A stretch of 64,000 bases of DNA from Shimia aestuarii (GTDB lineage Bacteria > Pseudomonadota > Alphaproteobacteria > Rhodobacterales > Rhodobacteraceae). The notes beneath the pieces were generated by a model. That model saw only the letters and a list, made by a program, of their open reading frames with translations. It made no database searches and was not told the DNA's origin. The translations under genes and the position numbers were made by a program. Position 1 is the stretch's first letter. The number at the start of each line of letters is the position of its first letter. The stretch lies in NCBI RefSeq assembly GCF_022814865.1, contig NZ_JAKVRD010000007.1, forward strand, positions 1 to 64,000, written 5' to 3'. Positions 34,256 through 42,470 of this stretch are shown here, in pieces.

Positions 34256-34764
34256 CAGCGGAACAGACCTGGAAGGCGTTCTTCCGTCGCCGCGATACCC
34301 GGCCACGGCTCTTGGCTATAGTCGCGCAGCATGAGACGCCCGGTAATCTCGATTGGGTTCACGTCCACGTCGACCAGGTCGAAATGCTGGAAGCTGTAAA
34401 TATCCTCCGGCGTCCCAGGCGCCACGCGCGGATCCTGCGTCAGGTCAAAATCGCTCGACGAAATCACCCGGAGCGCCGCCTGCGCCCGCCCCTCGGCCCG
34501 CTCAAGCGCCTCACCGATCCGACGATCGACGTTCTGCACCCGCAGCTCTGTCACTGGCGCGGCATCCGTATCGGTCAGCGGCTTGGCGTCAAAGACGATC
34601 CCCTTATAGGTCTCGCCCTCGAGCACATAGTCGAACACGTCCGAGACGATCCGGATCGGCTCCGAGAGGTTCTGGTGCGTGACCGTCAGGAAGGCGAGCA
34701 GCACATCGGGCGAACCCTCACGCTCCGCCGCCTGCCGCGCACTGGCTGGAATGTCGCGCTGCAT
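34255..34764 (-). CDS. DUF1833-like tail protein
   Basis: The 169 residues resemble DUF1833 tail proteins that sit between tape measure and gpK-type genes. They include FLTVTHQNLSEPIRIVSDVF, VFDAKPLTDTDAAPVTELRV and DVDVNPIEITGRLMLRDY. It occupies the position of lambda gpL. Start and stop overlap both neighbours. Confidence 0.7.
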   Translation of the reverse strand: MQRDIPASARQAAEREGSPDVLLAFLTVTHQNLSEPIRIVSDVFDYVLEGETYKGIVFDAKPLTDTDAAPVTELRVQNVDRRIGEALERAEGRAQAALRVISSSDFDLTQDPRVAPGTPEDIYSFQHFDLVDVDVNPIEITGRLMLRDYSQEPWPGIAATEERLPGLFR

Positions 34765-35393
34765 CAGACCGAGAATCCCACGTAGCGATTGACGTCCACC
34801 GGCTGCGCCTCGGTAATATCACCGGCTGTCAGAACTTCTGAAGCGTCGAAGGTCTCAACGTCCGAGCCGTCCACCGTGTAGAGCTCATAGGTGCCCTCAA
34901 TGCCCGGCAGGCTCGATGCCGGCACCTTGGCCCCGTCGATCCCATAGACCCCGGCGTCATAGTCAGCGACGAAGGCGGGTGGCACAGAGGTGATTGGGCG
35001 GACGTAGGGGGCGAACCAGGGTGCTGCAGGAAGAATAATAACCTTGAAGGAAATCCTGGCCTTCGCCGGGTCTACGCGACGAACCGAATAGGCCTGCTGG
35101 CCCACGACAATCCGCATCGAAACAACATTTCCCTTCATCGGGTGTCGCCACACGAACTGGGAAGTGCCTTTAGCGAGATCCTCGTCAAACCAATCCTCAA
35201 AATCAGCGAGCAAGTCGAACGAGATCTGCGGCAAGACGATGTCGAATAGCTCGATACGCCCTGTCATCATAGGACGCGTGATCGATGGGCCGCGATCGGG
35301 CTTGAAAGCAATACGCGGATCCTGCCTTTGCCCTGCGACAGTGTCTCGCGCGGGCTTTTGCGGAAGGCCAATTGGCCAATGCGCCTGCGTCAT
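34764..35393 (-). CDS. Minor tail protein, gpM position
   Basis: A 209-residue protein directly after the tape measure gene, overlapping it by ATGA. It has an aromatic-rich middle (SFDLLADFEDWFDEDLAKGT) and no named motif. Position suggests a tail-tip component that contacts the tape measure. Confidence 0.65.
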   Translation of the reverse strand: MTQAHWPIGLPQKPARDTVAGQRQDPRIAFKPDRGPSITRPMMTGRIELFDIVLPQISFDLLADFEDWFDEDLAKGTSQFVWRHPMKGNVVSMRIVVGQQAYSVRRVDPAKARISFKVIILPAAPWFAPYVRPITSVPPAFVADYDAGVYGIDGAKVPASSLPGIEGTYELYTVDGSDVETFDASEVLTAGDITEAQPVDVNRYVGFSV

Positions 35394-37651
35394 CGTTTAA
35401 TCGTCCCCGGTTTTACCTTGAAGCGCCCCATGGGACCATCAAAGCCACCGCGCGCCATTTCCTGTTTGGTCCGCTCGAGGACGAACCGCTCGACTTGCTG
35501 GCCATCGGAGTTCGTGTCGCTTTCCTGGCGCACACCGACGCCGACCTGATCAACAATCTGCACAACGACCTGCGAACCACCTCCGCCGCCACCACCAGAG
35601 GCGCGGACCCCGAGCCGACCATTGACGCGTGTCAACGGCATGATCGCCTCCGGACCAGCCTCGCCCATCAACCCCGCGCCGCCCTGCATCGGAAATAATG
35701 TCGGAGAGGAAACTATTCCGCCGGTTGCAAATGCCTGGATACGCCCTCCGGAGAACACGTTGCCATTCGCATTTGCAGTGAGGTCCATGAAGCCGCCCTT
35801 CCCGAATGTGCCGGGCAACAAGGACGCCAGGAGCCCGTAGACCGATCTCTGCAGCGTCATTGCGACAAGCTTTTTGCCAAGCCCCTCAATGGCGAGGCCG
35901 GCGCGATCTCCACCTTCGACGATTGCATCAAAGAGACCGTCAAATGTCCCCTTGATCGAACTCGCCACCCCCTTCGAGAACTCCAGAGACTTCGCCAGCT
36001 CTGACGTCTTGTCTTTCGCCTTGGCCGCAGATCCGCCCACCTTGCCGAGGCCGGTGTCGATCTCCTCAAGCGAGCGTCGGGACCCAGGCTCGATTGCGAC
36101 AATCGCATTGCCAAAGGTCACGACCCCATCTTCTGCGTTCGCGATGCCCTTTTCGAGTTCGGCGATGTTCTTGCGGATGCCGTCGACCGCTTCTCGATGC
36201 TCATCATTGAAGATCGGCGCCACGATACCGCTCTTTGTGACCCTGCCTTCATAGGCCGCCTGCGCGCGCGGGTCGAAATAGTCAGAGCCATCCGGCATCG
36301 GCTGGCCTGTCGGACCGACCGCTTTTCCGAGGCGGGTCTGTGCGTCGATGGCTGCCGCGCGTGGAGAGGTCACGCTCGCAGCCCCGACGCCTACCCGGCC
36401 CGCCTCTGCAAGTCCAAGCGCGCGCTGCTCCTCATAGATTGCCTGCACGTTCTTCAGCCGTGCGCGCGCCTCTTCGAGCTTCTTCTGCGCAGCATCAACG
36501 GACATCGCTGTTCCTGCCTGCATCGCCTGCCCGAGAAGATTGGACTGCCGGATCTCGTCACCGAGAGAGCGAGTCACCTCGTCATTCGCTTGCATGTGAA
36601 CAAAACCGCCCGCCGCGGCCTCGCGATATTTCCGGTTCGCCGCGTTAAGGGCAATCGCAAGCCCACCAAGCGCAATCACGACTGCGCCAATCGGATTGAG
36701 CGCAATCGCTGTTGAAAGCGCACCGAACGCGGTCGCCAGCCCGCTGACCCCGATCGTCGCGAGACCAAGCGTTGCCACCACTGGTCCGATTGCGGCCGCC
36801 AAGCCACCGAAGACGACGATGTTCGACTTAATCTGAGGCGAAAGCGAACCGAACCAGTCGACAGCCGCCTCGACCTTTTTCGAGAGCGGCACGAGGAAAG
36901 GCACAACCTCTCGCCCCAACTCTTCTTTGACGTCGCCAATCGCATTCGACAGCTGTGTCCAGTGCCCCATCGGTGTATTGGCCGCAGCTGCAGCCTGCCC
37001 TTGGAACTGCGACTCGAGTTCTTCAAGTATCAAGCCTTGTGCAGAGGCAACCCTGCCGGTCTCAACAAGGGATTCGATGACCGCTTTCTGCGAGTCTGTA
37101 AACGTGACCCCAGACCGCCCGAGAGCTGAAAGGCCCTTGATCGGATCGTTGAGAGCCTTACCCACGAGGATCGACGCGCTTTTCAGGTCCATCTTGAGCA
37201 TAGTGGCCATGTCGAGCACATTCGCTTGCGCCCGATCGAATACGTCGCCCTGGATCTTCTTGAAGGTCAAAAGTGGCGCAGTAACATCTCGGAGAATGCC
37301 CTCGTCACCAAATGTCGTCACGTCTTGGAGCCCGGAAGCAAGCGACTTCAGGTCTTGAAGTGAGCGCTGCGCAGCTCCGCCGGTGGACTTGATAACCTGG
37401 TCAACAGCGGCCTCTGCCTTCGCTTGCGTGTCGTAGAGCTCGACAGACGCCTTAGCGAGCATCGCGATGGGTGCCGTCAATGCGACAGACATCCCAGCAC
37501 CAATATTACGCATCGAACGGCCGGCGCGCATGGCCTTGTCGTTGACGCTCACCAGCGCCCCACGCACACCGCCCAGCTCGCGCTTGAGCGAGGCAAAACT
37601 ACTCGCGGTGCGATCCTTCGCCGTGATGTCAAATTTCACTGCATCAAGCAT
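35390..37651 (-). CDS. Tail tape measure protein
   Basis: The 753-residue protein has an Ala-rich, coiled N-terminal region (SFASLKRELGGVRGALVSVN) and the conserved TMP segment with DMATMLKMDLKSASILVGKA and DPIKGLSALGRSGVTFTDSQ. Membrane segments lie near 270-325. The C-terminal part includes GPEAIMPLTRVNGRLGVRA. Length predicts a siphovirus tail of moderate length. Its start overlaps the end of the frameshifted tail chaperone extension. Confidence 0.92.
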   Translation of the reverse strand: MLDAVKFDITAKDRTASSFASLKRELGGVRGALVSVNDKAMRAGRSMRNIGAGMSVALTAPIAMLAKASVELYDTQAKAEAAVDQVIKSTGGAAQRSLQDLKSLASGLQDVTTFGDEGILRDVTAPLLTFKKIQGDVFDRAQANVLDMATMLKMDLKSASILVGKALNDPIKGLSALGRSGVTFTDSQKAVIESLVETGRVASAQGLILEELESQFQGQAAAAANTPMGHWTQLSNAIGDVKEELGREVVPFLVPLSKKVEAAVDWFGSLSPQIKSNIVVFGGLAAAIGPVVATLGLATIGVSGLATAFGALSTAIALNPIGAVVIALGGLAIALNAANRKYREAAAGGFVHMQANDEVTRSLGDEIRQSNLLGQAMQAGTAMSVDAAQKKLEEARARLKNVQAIYEEQRALGLAEAGRVGVGAASVTSPRAAAIDAQTRLGKAVGPTGQPMPDGSDYFDPRAQAAYEGRVTKSGIVAPIFNDEHREAVDGIRKNIAELEKGIANAEDGVVTFGNAIVAIEPGSRRSLEEIDTGLGKVGGSAAKAKDKTSELAKSLEFSKGVASSIKGTFDGLFDAIVEGGDRAGLAIEGLGKKLVAMTLQRSVYGLLASLLPGTFGKGGFMDLTANANGNVFSGGRIQAFATGGIVSSPTLFPMQGGAGLMGEAGPEAIMPLTRVNGRLGVRASGGGGGGGSQVVVQIVDQVGVGVRQESDTNSDGQQVERFVLERTKQEMARGGFDGPMGRFKVKPGTIKR

Positions 37652-37795
37652 TTTCTGCCTCGTCGATCATGTCGAGATATTCCGCGAATGCCACGAACTC
37701 GACCGAGCCCATGTGCTCGATCACTTCGTGTGGAAACTTCCCTAGTGCATGGGCAACCCGGCAGACATACTGTGCTACCGGGTCACCCTTCAGGC
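37644..37795 (-). CDS. Tail assembly chaperone T extension, made by -1 frameshift
   Basis: In the -1 frame after the slippery run the sequence encodes about 50 residues: SLKGDPVAQYVCRVAHALGK, then FPHEVIEHMGSVEFVAFAEY and LDMIDEAENA. It has no start codon of its own and ends at 37644, overlapping the tape measure start. This matches the gpG/gpGT arrangement conserved in siphoviruses, in which a minor G-T fusion recruits tail tube protein to the tape measure. Confidence 0.8.
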
Positions 37796-38116
37796 TTTTT
37801 TTGCCTTGGCTTGAAAGTCGTGGCTGCTCTCAAGATCGATGTAGGTCAGCACGTCCCACGGAACCTCGTGCAGCGCTGCGCGCATGGCCGGCGTGTCCTC
37901 GAAGAAGTTCGAGCCATCCTCCTTCTTCGCCATGTGCATGATCCCAGAGATGATGACTTCGGCATCATCGTTGAGATCAATACCGGAGCGGATGGCCGCA
38001 CGGTCCTTCAGGCTCATCGGAGGGAAATAGAGATCCCAACCGTAGAGATCGACATGGACCTTCTTCATTTCGATCTTGGCATTCGCGGCGCGCATCTGTG
38101 CAATAAGATCGCTCAT
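37790..38116 (-). CDS. Tail assembly chaperone G
   Basis: The 108-residue product lies between the tail tube and tape measure genes. It ends QAKAKKA and then a stop. The run of seven A (minus strand, 37802-37796) immediately before the final Ala codon is a slippery heptamer that lets ribosomes enter the -1 frame. GGTGG precedes the ATG at 38116. Confidence 0.82.
   Translation of the reverse strand: MSDLIAQMRAANAKIEMKKVHVDLYGWDLYFPPMSLKDRAAIRSGIDLNDDAEVIISGIMHMAKKEDGSNFFEDTPAMRAALHEVPWDVLTYIDLESSHDFQAKAKKA
37796..37802 (-). promoter_or_regulatory. A AAA AAA slippery site for -1 programmed frameshift
   Basis: In the G frame the codons are GCA AAA AAA GCC TGA. A -1 slip on A AAA AAA re-reads as AAA AAA AGC CTG AAG and continues for about 50 codons to 37644. 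Heptamer, stop codon two codons later and a coding -1 frame together make the site convincing. Confidence 0.85.
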
Positions 38117-38118
38117 GG

Positions 38119-38505
38119 TCAGGCCACCACACTCGTCGACAGGGCGCCCTTGCCCTTGATCGAATACTCACGCGCGGCAACACCATCATATGCGGCGTCC
38201 CAGCTGTTGTCCGTCACCGTCGCGGTGCCATGGACATAGGTCTTCCCGGTGCCATCGCCCTCGGTGTAGCCTTGAACAACGATCTCATCCCCCGCGCGGA
38301 GGTCCTGTCCGTCTGCGCCGTGGTCGAGCCGCATAGCGATCGTGCCGCCCCAGTTGCCAATGCCGGTGTCGTGGTCCTCCCAGGAATCACCGGCGGCAGT
38401 CAGGTCATGTGTCGGGACCTGCTCGTTGAATTTGAAGTTCACACACCCGTCGATGAACGTCCCACCGACGCTCACTTTCAGGTTCTTGCCAGAATGCCGT
38501 CCCAT
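38119..38505 (-). CDS. Major tail tube protein
   Basis: The 128-residue protein matches small siphovirus tube proteins: GTFIDGCVNFKFNEQVPTHD, DSWEDHDTGIGNWGGTIAMR, then AYDGVAAREYSIKGKGAL. AGGAG precedes the ATG at 38505. It lies between the tail terminator and the tail chaperone, as expected. Confidence 0.85.
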   Translation of the reverse strand: MGRHSGKNLKVSVGGTFIDGCVNFKFNEQVPTHDLTAAGDSWEDHDTGIGNWGGTIAMRLDHGADGQDLRAGDEIVVQGYTEGDGTGKTYVHGTATVTDNSWDAAYDGVAAREYSIKGKGALSTSVVA

Positions 38506-38515
38506 TGGGGTCTCC

Positions 38516-38953
38516 TTACTCTGATTGGCCTTCTTTGGTCATCCGGAACACCCGGAAATCCATCATCAGTTTCCCGATGCGCTTTGCACCGGCCCCCTCG
38601 ATCTCGAGGGTCGTGTTGGCGAGGTGGAAGCTATCGATGATCTCACCCGGGAACTCTGCAAGCACGCCGATCACAATGCCGTCGATCCGATCGCTGTCAT
38701 CGTCGAGCAGGTCCTCGAGGTCGTCACCGCCCTCTCGCTTCAGCTGGATGACCAGCACCGTCTCGCGGTATAGGTCATCGGTAGAACTCAGCCGGGAAGG
38801 CTCGCTCGGGGTGAAAACCCCTGCCGCCGGCAAGGCTTTGTCATCGACATCCTGCCCCCAGCTCTTCAGAACCGTAAGCCCGCCAAAACTGGCGGACTCC
38901 GCCTCAAGCGCAGACCGGATTGCAGCCCGCAACCGCCCGCGGAAATGAGTCAC
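38516..38953 (-). CDS. Tail terminator protein (gpU-like)
   Basis: The 145 residues begin with a helix (HFRGRLRAAIRSALEAES) and have alternating strands as in gpU-type terminators: ETVLVIQLKREGGDDLEDLL and LANTTLEIEGAGAKRIGKLM. Position just before the tube gene supports the call. The ATG overlaps the previous stop. Confidence 0.72.
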   Translation of the reverse strand: MTHFRGRLRAAIRSALEAESASFGGLTVLKSWGQDVDDKALPAAGVFTPSEPSRLSSTDDLYRETVLVIQLKREGGDDLEDLLDDDSDRIDGIVIGVLAEFPGEIIDSFHLANTTLEIEGAGAKRIGKLMMDFRVFRMTKEGQSE

Positions 38954-39132
38954 GAAGCGGCTTTCTTCGTAGCAGCCACTGGCTCCTTGGAGACGCGCTC
39001 GGCCCGTTCCATACGCTCAAGGTCACGAGCTTCCTGTGCTGTCGCGTCGAAGTTCTCGCCGCGCTTCACTGCATCCCGGCCCTCGGCCATCGGAAGCGAC
39101 ATCAACGCTTTCATCTTTACATTCCGTTCCAT
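38950..39132 (-). CDS. Small conserved phage protein (60 aa)
   Basis: A short Lys/Glu/Arg-rich protein (KMKALMSLPMAEGRDAVKRG) of the kind often seen between head-tail joining genes. ATG at 39132 overlaps the previous stop (TGATG), and its stop overlaps the terminator gene start. Function unknown. Confidence 0.6.
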   Translation of the reverse strand: MERNVKMKALMSLPMAEGRDAVKRGENFDATAQEARDLERMERAERVSKEPVAATKKAAS

Positions 39133-39455
39133 CACGAAATCCTTTCCAGTTGAAATAAGACGAACGCATCAGCTGCGGGCGAGCCGCTCGTCAATGCATT
39201 CAACACGCGGTAGCTCTCTCCGTCGCCCGGCTCGATGACATCATCGCGAGAAACCCCATCCGCTACGGGCCGTTGTACGCGCAAGACAGGGGCGACCGTC
39301 AGAATGTTGCGCCCATCTTCATCGGGTACTTCGATCGGTTGCTCACGAAAGATCGCGCGGATCTCGACAGCCTCGCCGCCGGATGGGGTGTGCTGGACCA
39401 GGGCGCCAAACGTAGCGTTAAGCGCCCCGGCCATGCCATCGAAGACCGAGGTCAC
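39132..39455 (-). CDS. Head-tail joining protein (gpFII-like)
   Basis: The 107-residue product starts with GTG at 39455, sharing GTGA with the previous stop. It reads TSVFDGMAGALNATFGALVQ, and later VEIRAIFREQPIEVPDEDGR, as in small Mu/lambda-type head-tail attachment proteins. The open frame extends upstream to 39575 but overlaps the decoration gene there and is Cys/His-rich nonsense. Confidence 0.7.
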   Translation of the reverse strand: MTSVFDGMAGALNATFGALVQHTPSGGEAVEIRAIFREQPIEVPDEDGRNILTVAPVLRVQRPVADGVSRDDVIEPGDGESYRVLNALTSGSPAADAFVLFQLERIS

Positions 39456-39802
39456 GAGGTCGCGGCCGCCGGCATCGAGCCATTCAGGCGCACAACGCCC
39501 GTAGCCGAGGGGTTTGCAGCCGCCTCGACGGCAACACCAATGAAGATGTTGCCTGCCGTGGTGGCCGTGGTGCAAACCTTGTTGCTGTTGTCCCAGTAGA
39601 TCGCGGCGCCGACCGTCCAGGCCTGCGCGTTGGTCTTCGGAAGCGTAAAGACGCCCTCGGTCACGATTTCGACTTCGGCACCGTTCTCGGCGGCACCTTG
39701 GGCGACACCGAACAGCATGCCGACCTTGACACCTGCGCCAGAGGCCACCGCCGCCGGCGCGGTAACGGTAAGAATCTTACCGTGCTGCACGTAGTTCTTC
39801 AT
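39452..39802 (-). CDS. DUF2190-like head decoration protein
   Basis: The 116 residues match the DUF2190 family found next to capsid genes. They include GKILTVTAPAAVASGAGVKV, VFTLPKTNAQAWTVGAAIYW and AGNIFIGVAVEAAANPSA. It probably binds or stabilises the capsid. GGAAGAG precedes the ATG at 39802. Confidence 0.82.
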   Translation of the reverse strand: MKNYVQHGKILTVTAPAAVASGAGVKVGMLFGVAQGAAENGAEVEIVTEGVFTLPKTNAQAWTVGAAIYWDNSNKVCTTATTAGNIFIGVAVEAAANPSATGVVRLNGSMPAAATS

Positions 39803-39905
39803 TTCTCTCTTCCTTCTCGTGTGAGGCCGGACTCTCCAAGACCTCTGAAAAGACGAAGGGCGACCCTCATGGCCGCCCCTTCGTCATGTCAGTTTCGATC
39901 GAGGA

Positions 39906-41300
39906 TCAGGATCCCGGTGTCTTTGTCAGGGCCTGATAGGACAGCGGCGTCGCGGCCGCGTCGATCCGCACCTTGAACTCGGTGCCATCAACACCCCAAC
40001 CTTCCTGCTGGTCCAGGAAGGGCTCCGAGATGCCGTCGAGATAGGAGACCTCGATGCCGTCATAGACCATCGGGTCTGCCGCCGTGAACCAGTCGTTCCC
40101 GGTTAGGCGCGAGTCGAAGATCGGCTCGGCCGCATCCTTGACGGTGTTGTAGGCCCGGCCCTGCTTCGTGGTGCCGGCCTTCTGCGTATCATCAGGTGCG
40201 TATTCCGAATTGAGCGCCTGGAGAACCGTTGCGCGAAGCGACGGCGGCGCGAGAAGGAACTTCGTCGGGATATTGAGCTTGACCTTGCCGTCATTCGACT
40301 TCTGTGTCGCCATCGCCGTGATCGCAGCATTGATCCCTGCTTCGGACGGAAGGCCCGCCGAGAGCAGGTTATTGTGATCCGCATGGAATAGCGCCTTGCT
40401 ATCCGACATGTTCGGGTTGCTGGTCAGGATGGCAAAGACCAGGTCGCCAACCGTGCGGCGAGCCGCACGCCCCATCAACGCCGGGATCTTGGTGAAGGCG
40501 CTGAGATTATCATCGATGATGGTCTGACGGCTGATCGTGAACAGCTCACCGTAGGTCGCCAGGATTGCGGTCTCACCATGATCGCCGATGGTGCCGTATT
40601 TGAACTCGGCCCCTTGCTTGACCTTGCGAAGCGAGGCGAAGTGCCCAAGGCCGACACGGCTGGTTTCCTTGAAGTCGGTCAGGGTGCCCACCGTGGTGAA
40701 GCGATCGAAGGTCTCCGGCGCTTCAGCATAGCCCTTGAGCATCGACTTATTCGCGACATTCGCCAGGATATTGGTGAAATCGCTCGTCGAATGCATGCCG
40801 CCCGAAGCCACTGCCGGCGAGAACGCTGCGGCGGCGAGCTGCATCACGCCACCCGAAGGGATCGAGATCCCCTGCGACTGAAGCGACGCGCGGGCCATTT
40901 CGCGCAGGCTCATCGAAGTGAACTCGTTGCGCTCTCCGCCTTCGAGACCAGCTTTGGCAAGAATGGCCTTGGTCATACCTTCGCGGGTGCGATCACGCAC
41001 ATCTCCGGTCACACGTGCCGGCGCATGGTTAAGGATCTCGCCGCCATCGGCAGATGCTTCGGCCTTCTTGTCGAGGATTTTCTCATAGGCCTCGGCCAAT
41101 GGTGTCCCATTTTCGATCAGCTCCTCTGCAAAGCTCGCCGGAAGGCCTGCTTTGGCAACCTTTGCGTTGATCTTCGAGGCGCGCTGGCGCTCTTCGGCCA
41201 CTGCAGTCGCGGTGGCCTTGGTGTCAGCGCCACCGTTCGGGGCCTCCACCTTGGTTTCCGGCTTCTTCTGGGCCGCCGGGGTCTTGTCGGTGTCACTCAT
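39906..41300 (-). CDS. Nested in-frame start: separate scaffold-capsid product
   Basis: Within the fusion frame an ATG at 41300 (MSDTDKTPAAQKK) is preceded by AAGGAGG at 41312-41306 with five bases between. That is the best Shine-Dalgarno in the head region. It would yield a 464-residue protein of scaffold-like linker plus capsid without protease, in the way lambda Nu3 is nested in gene C. This would solve the stoichiometry problem of a fused protease. Confidence 0.7.
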   Translation of the reverse strand: MSDTDKTPAAQKKPETKVEAPNGGADTKATATAVAEERQRASKINAKVAKAGLPASFAEELIENGTPLAEAYEKILDKKAEASADGGEILNHAPARVTGDVRDRTREGMTKAILAKAGLEGGERNEFTSMSLREMARASLQSQGISIPSGGVMQLAAAAFSPAVASGGMHSTSDFTNILANVANKSMLKGYAEAPETFDRFTTVGTLTDFKETSRVGLGHFASLRKVKQGAEFKYGTIGDHGETAILATYGELFTISRQTIIDDNLSAFTKIPALMGRAARRTVGDLVFAILTSNPNMSDSKALFHADHNNLLSAGLPSEAGINAAITAMATQKSNDGKVKLNIPTKFLLAPPSLRATVLQALNSEYAPDDTQKAGTTKQGRAYNTVKDAAEPIFDSRLTGNDWFTAADPMVYDGIEVSYLDGISEPFLDQQEGWGVDGTEFKVRIDAAATPLSYQALTKTPGS

Positions 41301-42470
41301 GACAACCTCCTTCTTAATGGGGGCCTCTGCCCCGGTTTCACCGCTTGCGCGGCGTGGATTCAATGCTTCGATATCAAACGGGAGGTCCGTACCCTTGGCT
41401 GTCGTAGCGCCGGCGAGCCGCACATCTCCATGCGCAACCACATCGACGACGACTGTCTTCCCGCTCTCAGCCGCAGCAAGAAGCGCTGCTGAAGAAGAAG
41501 GCAACGCCGCTACTGAGGAAGGCAGTGTCGCACTCGCCGGAGGGTTCATCTCCGCCACGAGCGCGTTGAAAGCCGCGCGCGCTGGTGCAACCTGGTCGGC
41601 AAGGCCAGCCTTGACCGCCGGCGCTCCGCGAAGGACCCGCGCTTCGAGCTTTAGTGCATCTGCCGCACTGATCCGGCCTTTTCGGCCGAGCTCGACTTCT
41701 TGTGCGAACTGCGCCCACATCTCGTCATTCGACGCCTGCAGCTCCGCGAGAACCTCTTTGGCAAGCGGCTCGAACGGGTTGCCATCAACCTTGTGCGCGC
41801 CGGAGTACACGAGCGTGACCTTCCGCCCCTGCTGCTCGAGCATCTTCGAGTGATCGACATGCATGCAAACGACGCCAATCGACCCAGCCTCACCATAAGG
41901 CGGGATCGTGATTGTGTCCGCCTGCGCCGCGATCCCATATCCTGCGGAAAGCGCGTACTCGGCCAGGAACGCATGAACCGGCTTCACCGAGCGCGCCTCA
42001 CGGATCTGCGCGCAGAGATCGAACATCCCCGCCGCCTCACCGCCGAAGCTGTCGATCTCCAGCGCGATCGCGCGGACCTCATCATCCTCGGCGGCCGCGC
42101 GGATCTGCGCGCTGATCCCCTCGTAGCTTGTCACGCCCGAGCTTTCCCCGACATAGGAACCGCGTCGTACCAGCGTCCCGGTGATCTTGAGAACAGCGAT
42201 ACCGAAGATATTTGAGTATCCGCCGCCACGCTTTTTCACGCTGCGATAGAGCTCGTCACCGATCATCGACGCCGCCAGAGGCGGACGCACGCCTTGCACG
42301 GCGGCATCTCCTTCAAGCGGGTTCACCACCTCGAGCTGCCCACCCTCGAGGCCGAGGAAACGGTTCCCGAGCTGTTGTGCGATGACCGTCGCCTTGCGAG
42401 GGTCGAGCAGAAGCGGAGTATTGAACGCCCGCGTAGCGATGTTGATCATGTCACCCGTTTGCATTGCCAT
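39906..42470 (-). CDS. ClpP/S49-like prohead protease - major capsid fusion protein
   Basis: The 854-residue protein joins two head functions. Residues about 20-310 are an SppA/S49-type protease: IALEIDSFGGEAAGMFDL and the Ser in EYALSAGYGIAAQADTI. Residues about 320-540 are a charged, coiled linker that would act as scaffold (AVAEERQRASKINAKVAKAG). Residues about 545-854 are an HK97-fold-type capsid protein (GGMHSTSDFTNILANVANKS, HADHNNLLSAGLPSEAGINA). Such fusions are known in some prophages. The start at 42470 (MAMQTGDM) follows GGAAGGGAAAG; ATG codons at 42464 and 42446 are alternatives. It overlaps the portal gene. Confidence 0.88.
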   Translation of the reverse strand: MAMQTGDMINIATRAFNTPLLLDPRKATVIAQQLGNRFLGLEGGQLEVVNPLEGDAAVQGVRPPLAASMIGDELYRSVKKRGGGYSNIFGIAVLKITGTLVRRGSYVGESSGVTSYEGISAQIRAAAEDDEVRAIALEIDSFGGEAAGMFDLCAQIREARSVKPVHAFLAEYALSAGYGIAAQADTITIPPYGEAGSIGVVCMHVDHSKMLEQQGRKVTLVYSGAHKVDGNPFEPLAKEVLAELQASNDEMWAQFAQEVELGRKGRISAADALKLEARVLRGAPAVKAGLADQVAPARAAFNALVAEMNPPASATLPSSVAALPSSSAALLAAAESGKTVVVDVVAHGDVRLAGATTAKGTDLPFDIEALNPRRASGETGAEAPIKKEVVMSDTDKTPAAQKKPETKVEAPNGGADTKATATAVAEERQRASKINAKVAKAGLPASFAEELIENGTPLAEAYEKILDKKAEASADGGEILNHAPARVTGDVRDRTREGMTKAILAKAGLEGGERNEFTSMSLREMARASLQSQGISIPSGGVMQLAAAAFSPAVASGGMHSTSDFTNILANVANKSMLKGYAEAPETFDRFTTVGTLTDFKETSRVGLGHFASLRKVKQGAEFKYGTIGDHGETAILATYGELFTISRQTIIDDNLSAFTKIPALMGRAARRTVGDLVFAILTSNPNMSDSKALFHADHNNLLSAGLPSEAGINAAITAMATQKSNDGKVKLNIPTKFLLAPPSLRATVLQALNSEYAPDDTQKAGTTKQGRAYNTVKDAAEPIFDSRLTGNDWFTAADPMVYDGIEVSYLDGISEPFLDQQEGWGVDGTEFKVRIDAAATPLSYQALTKTPGS

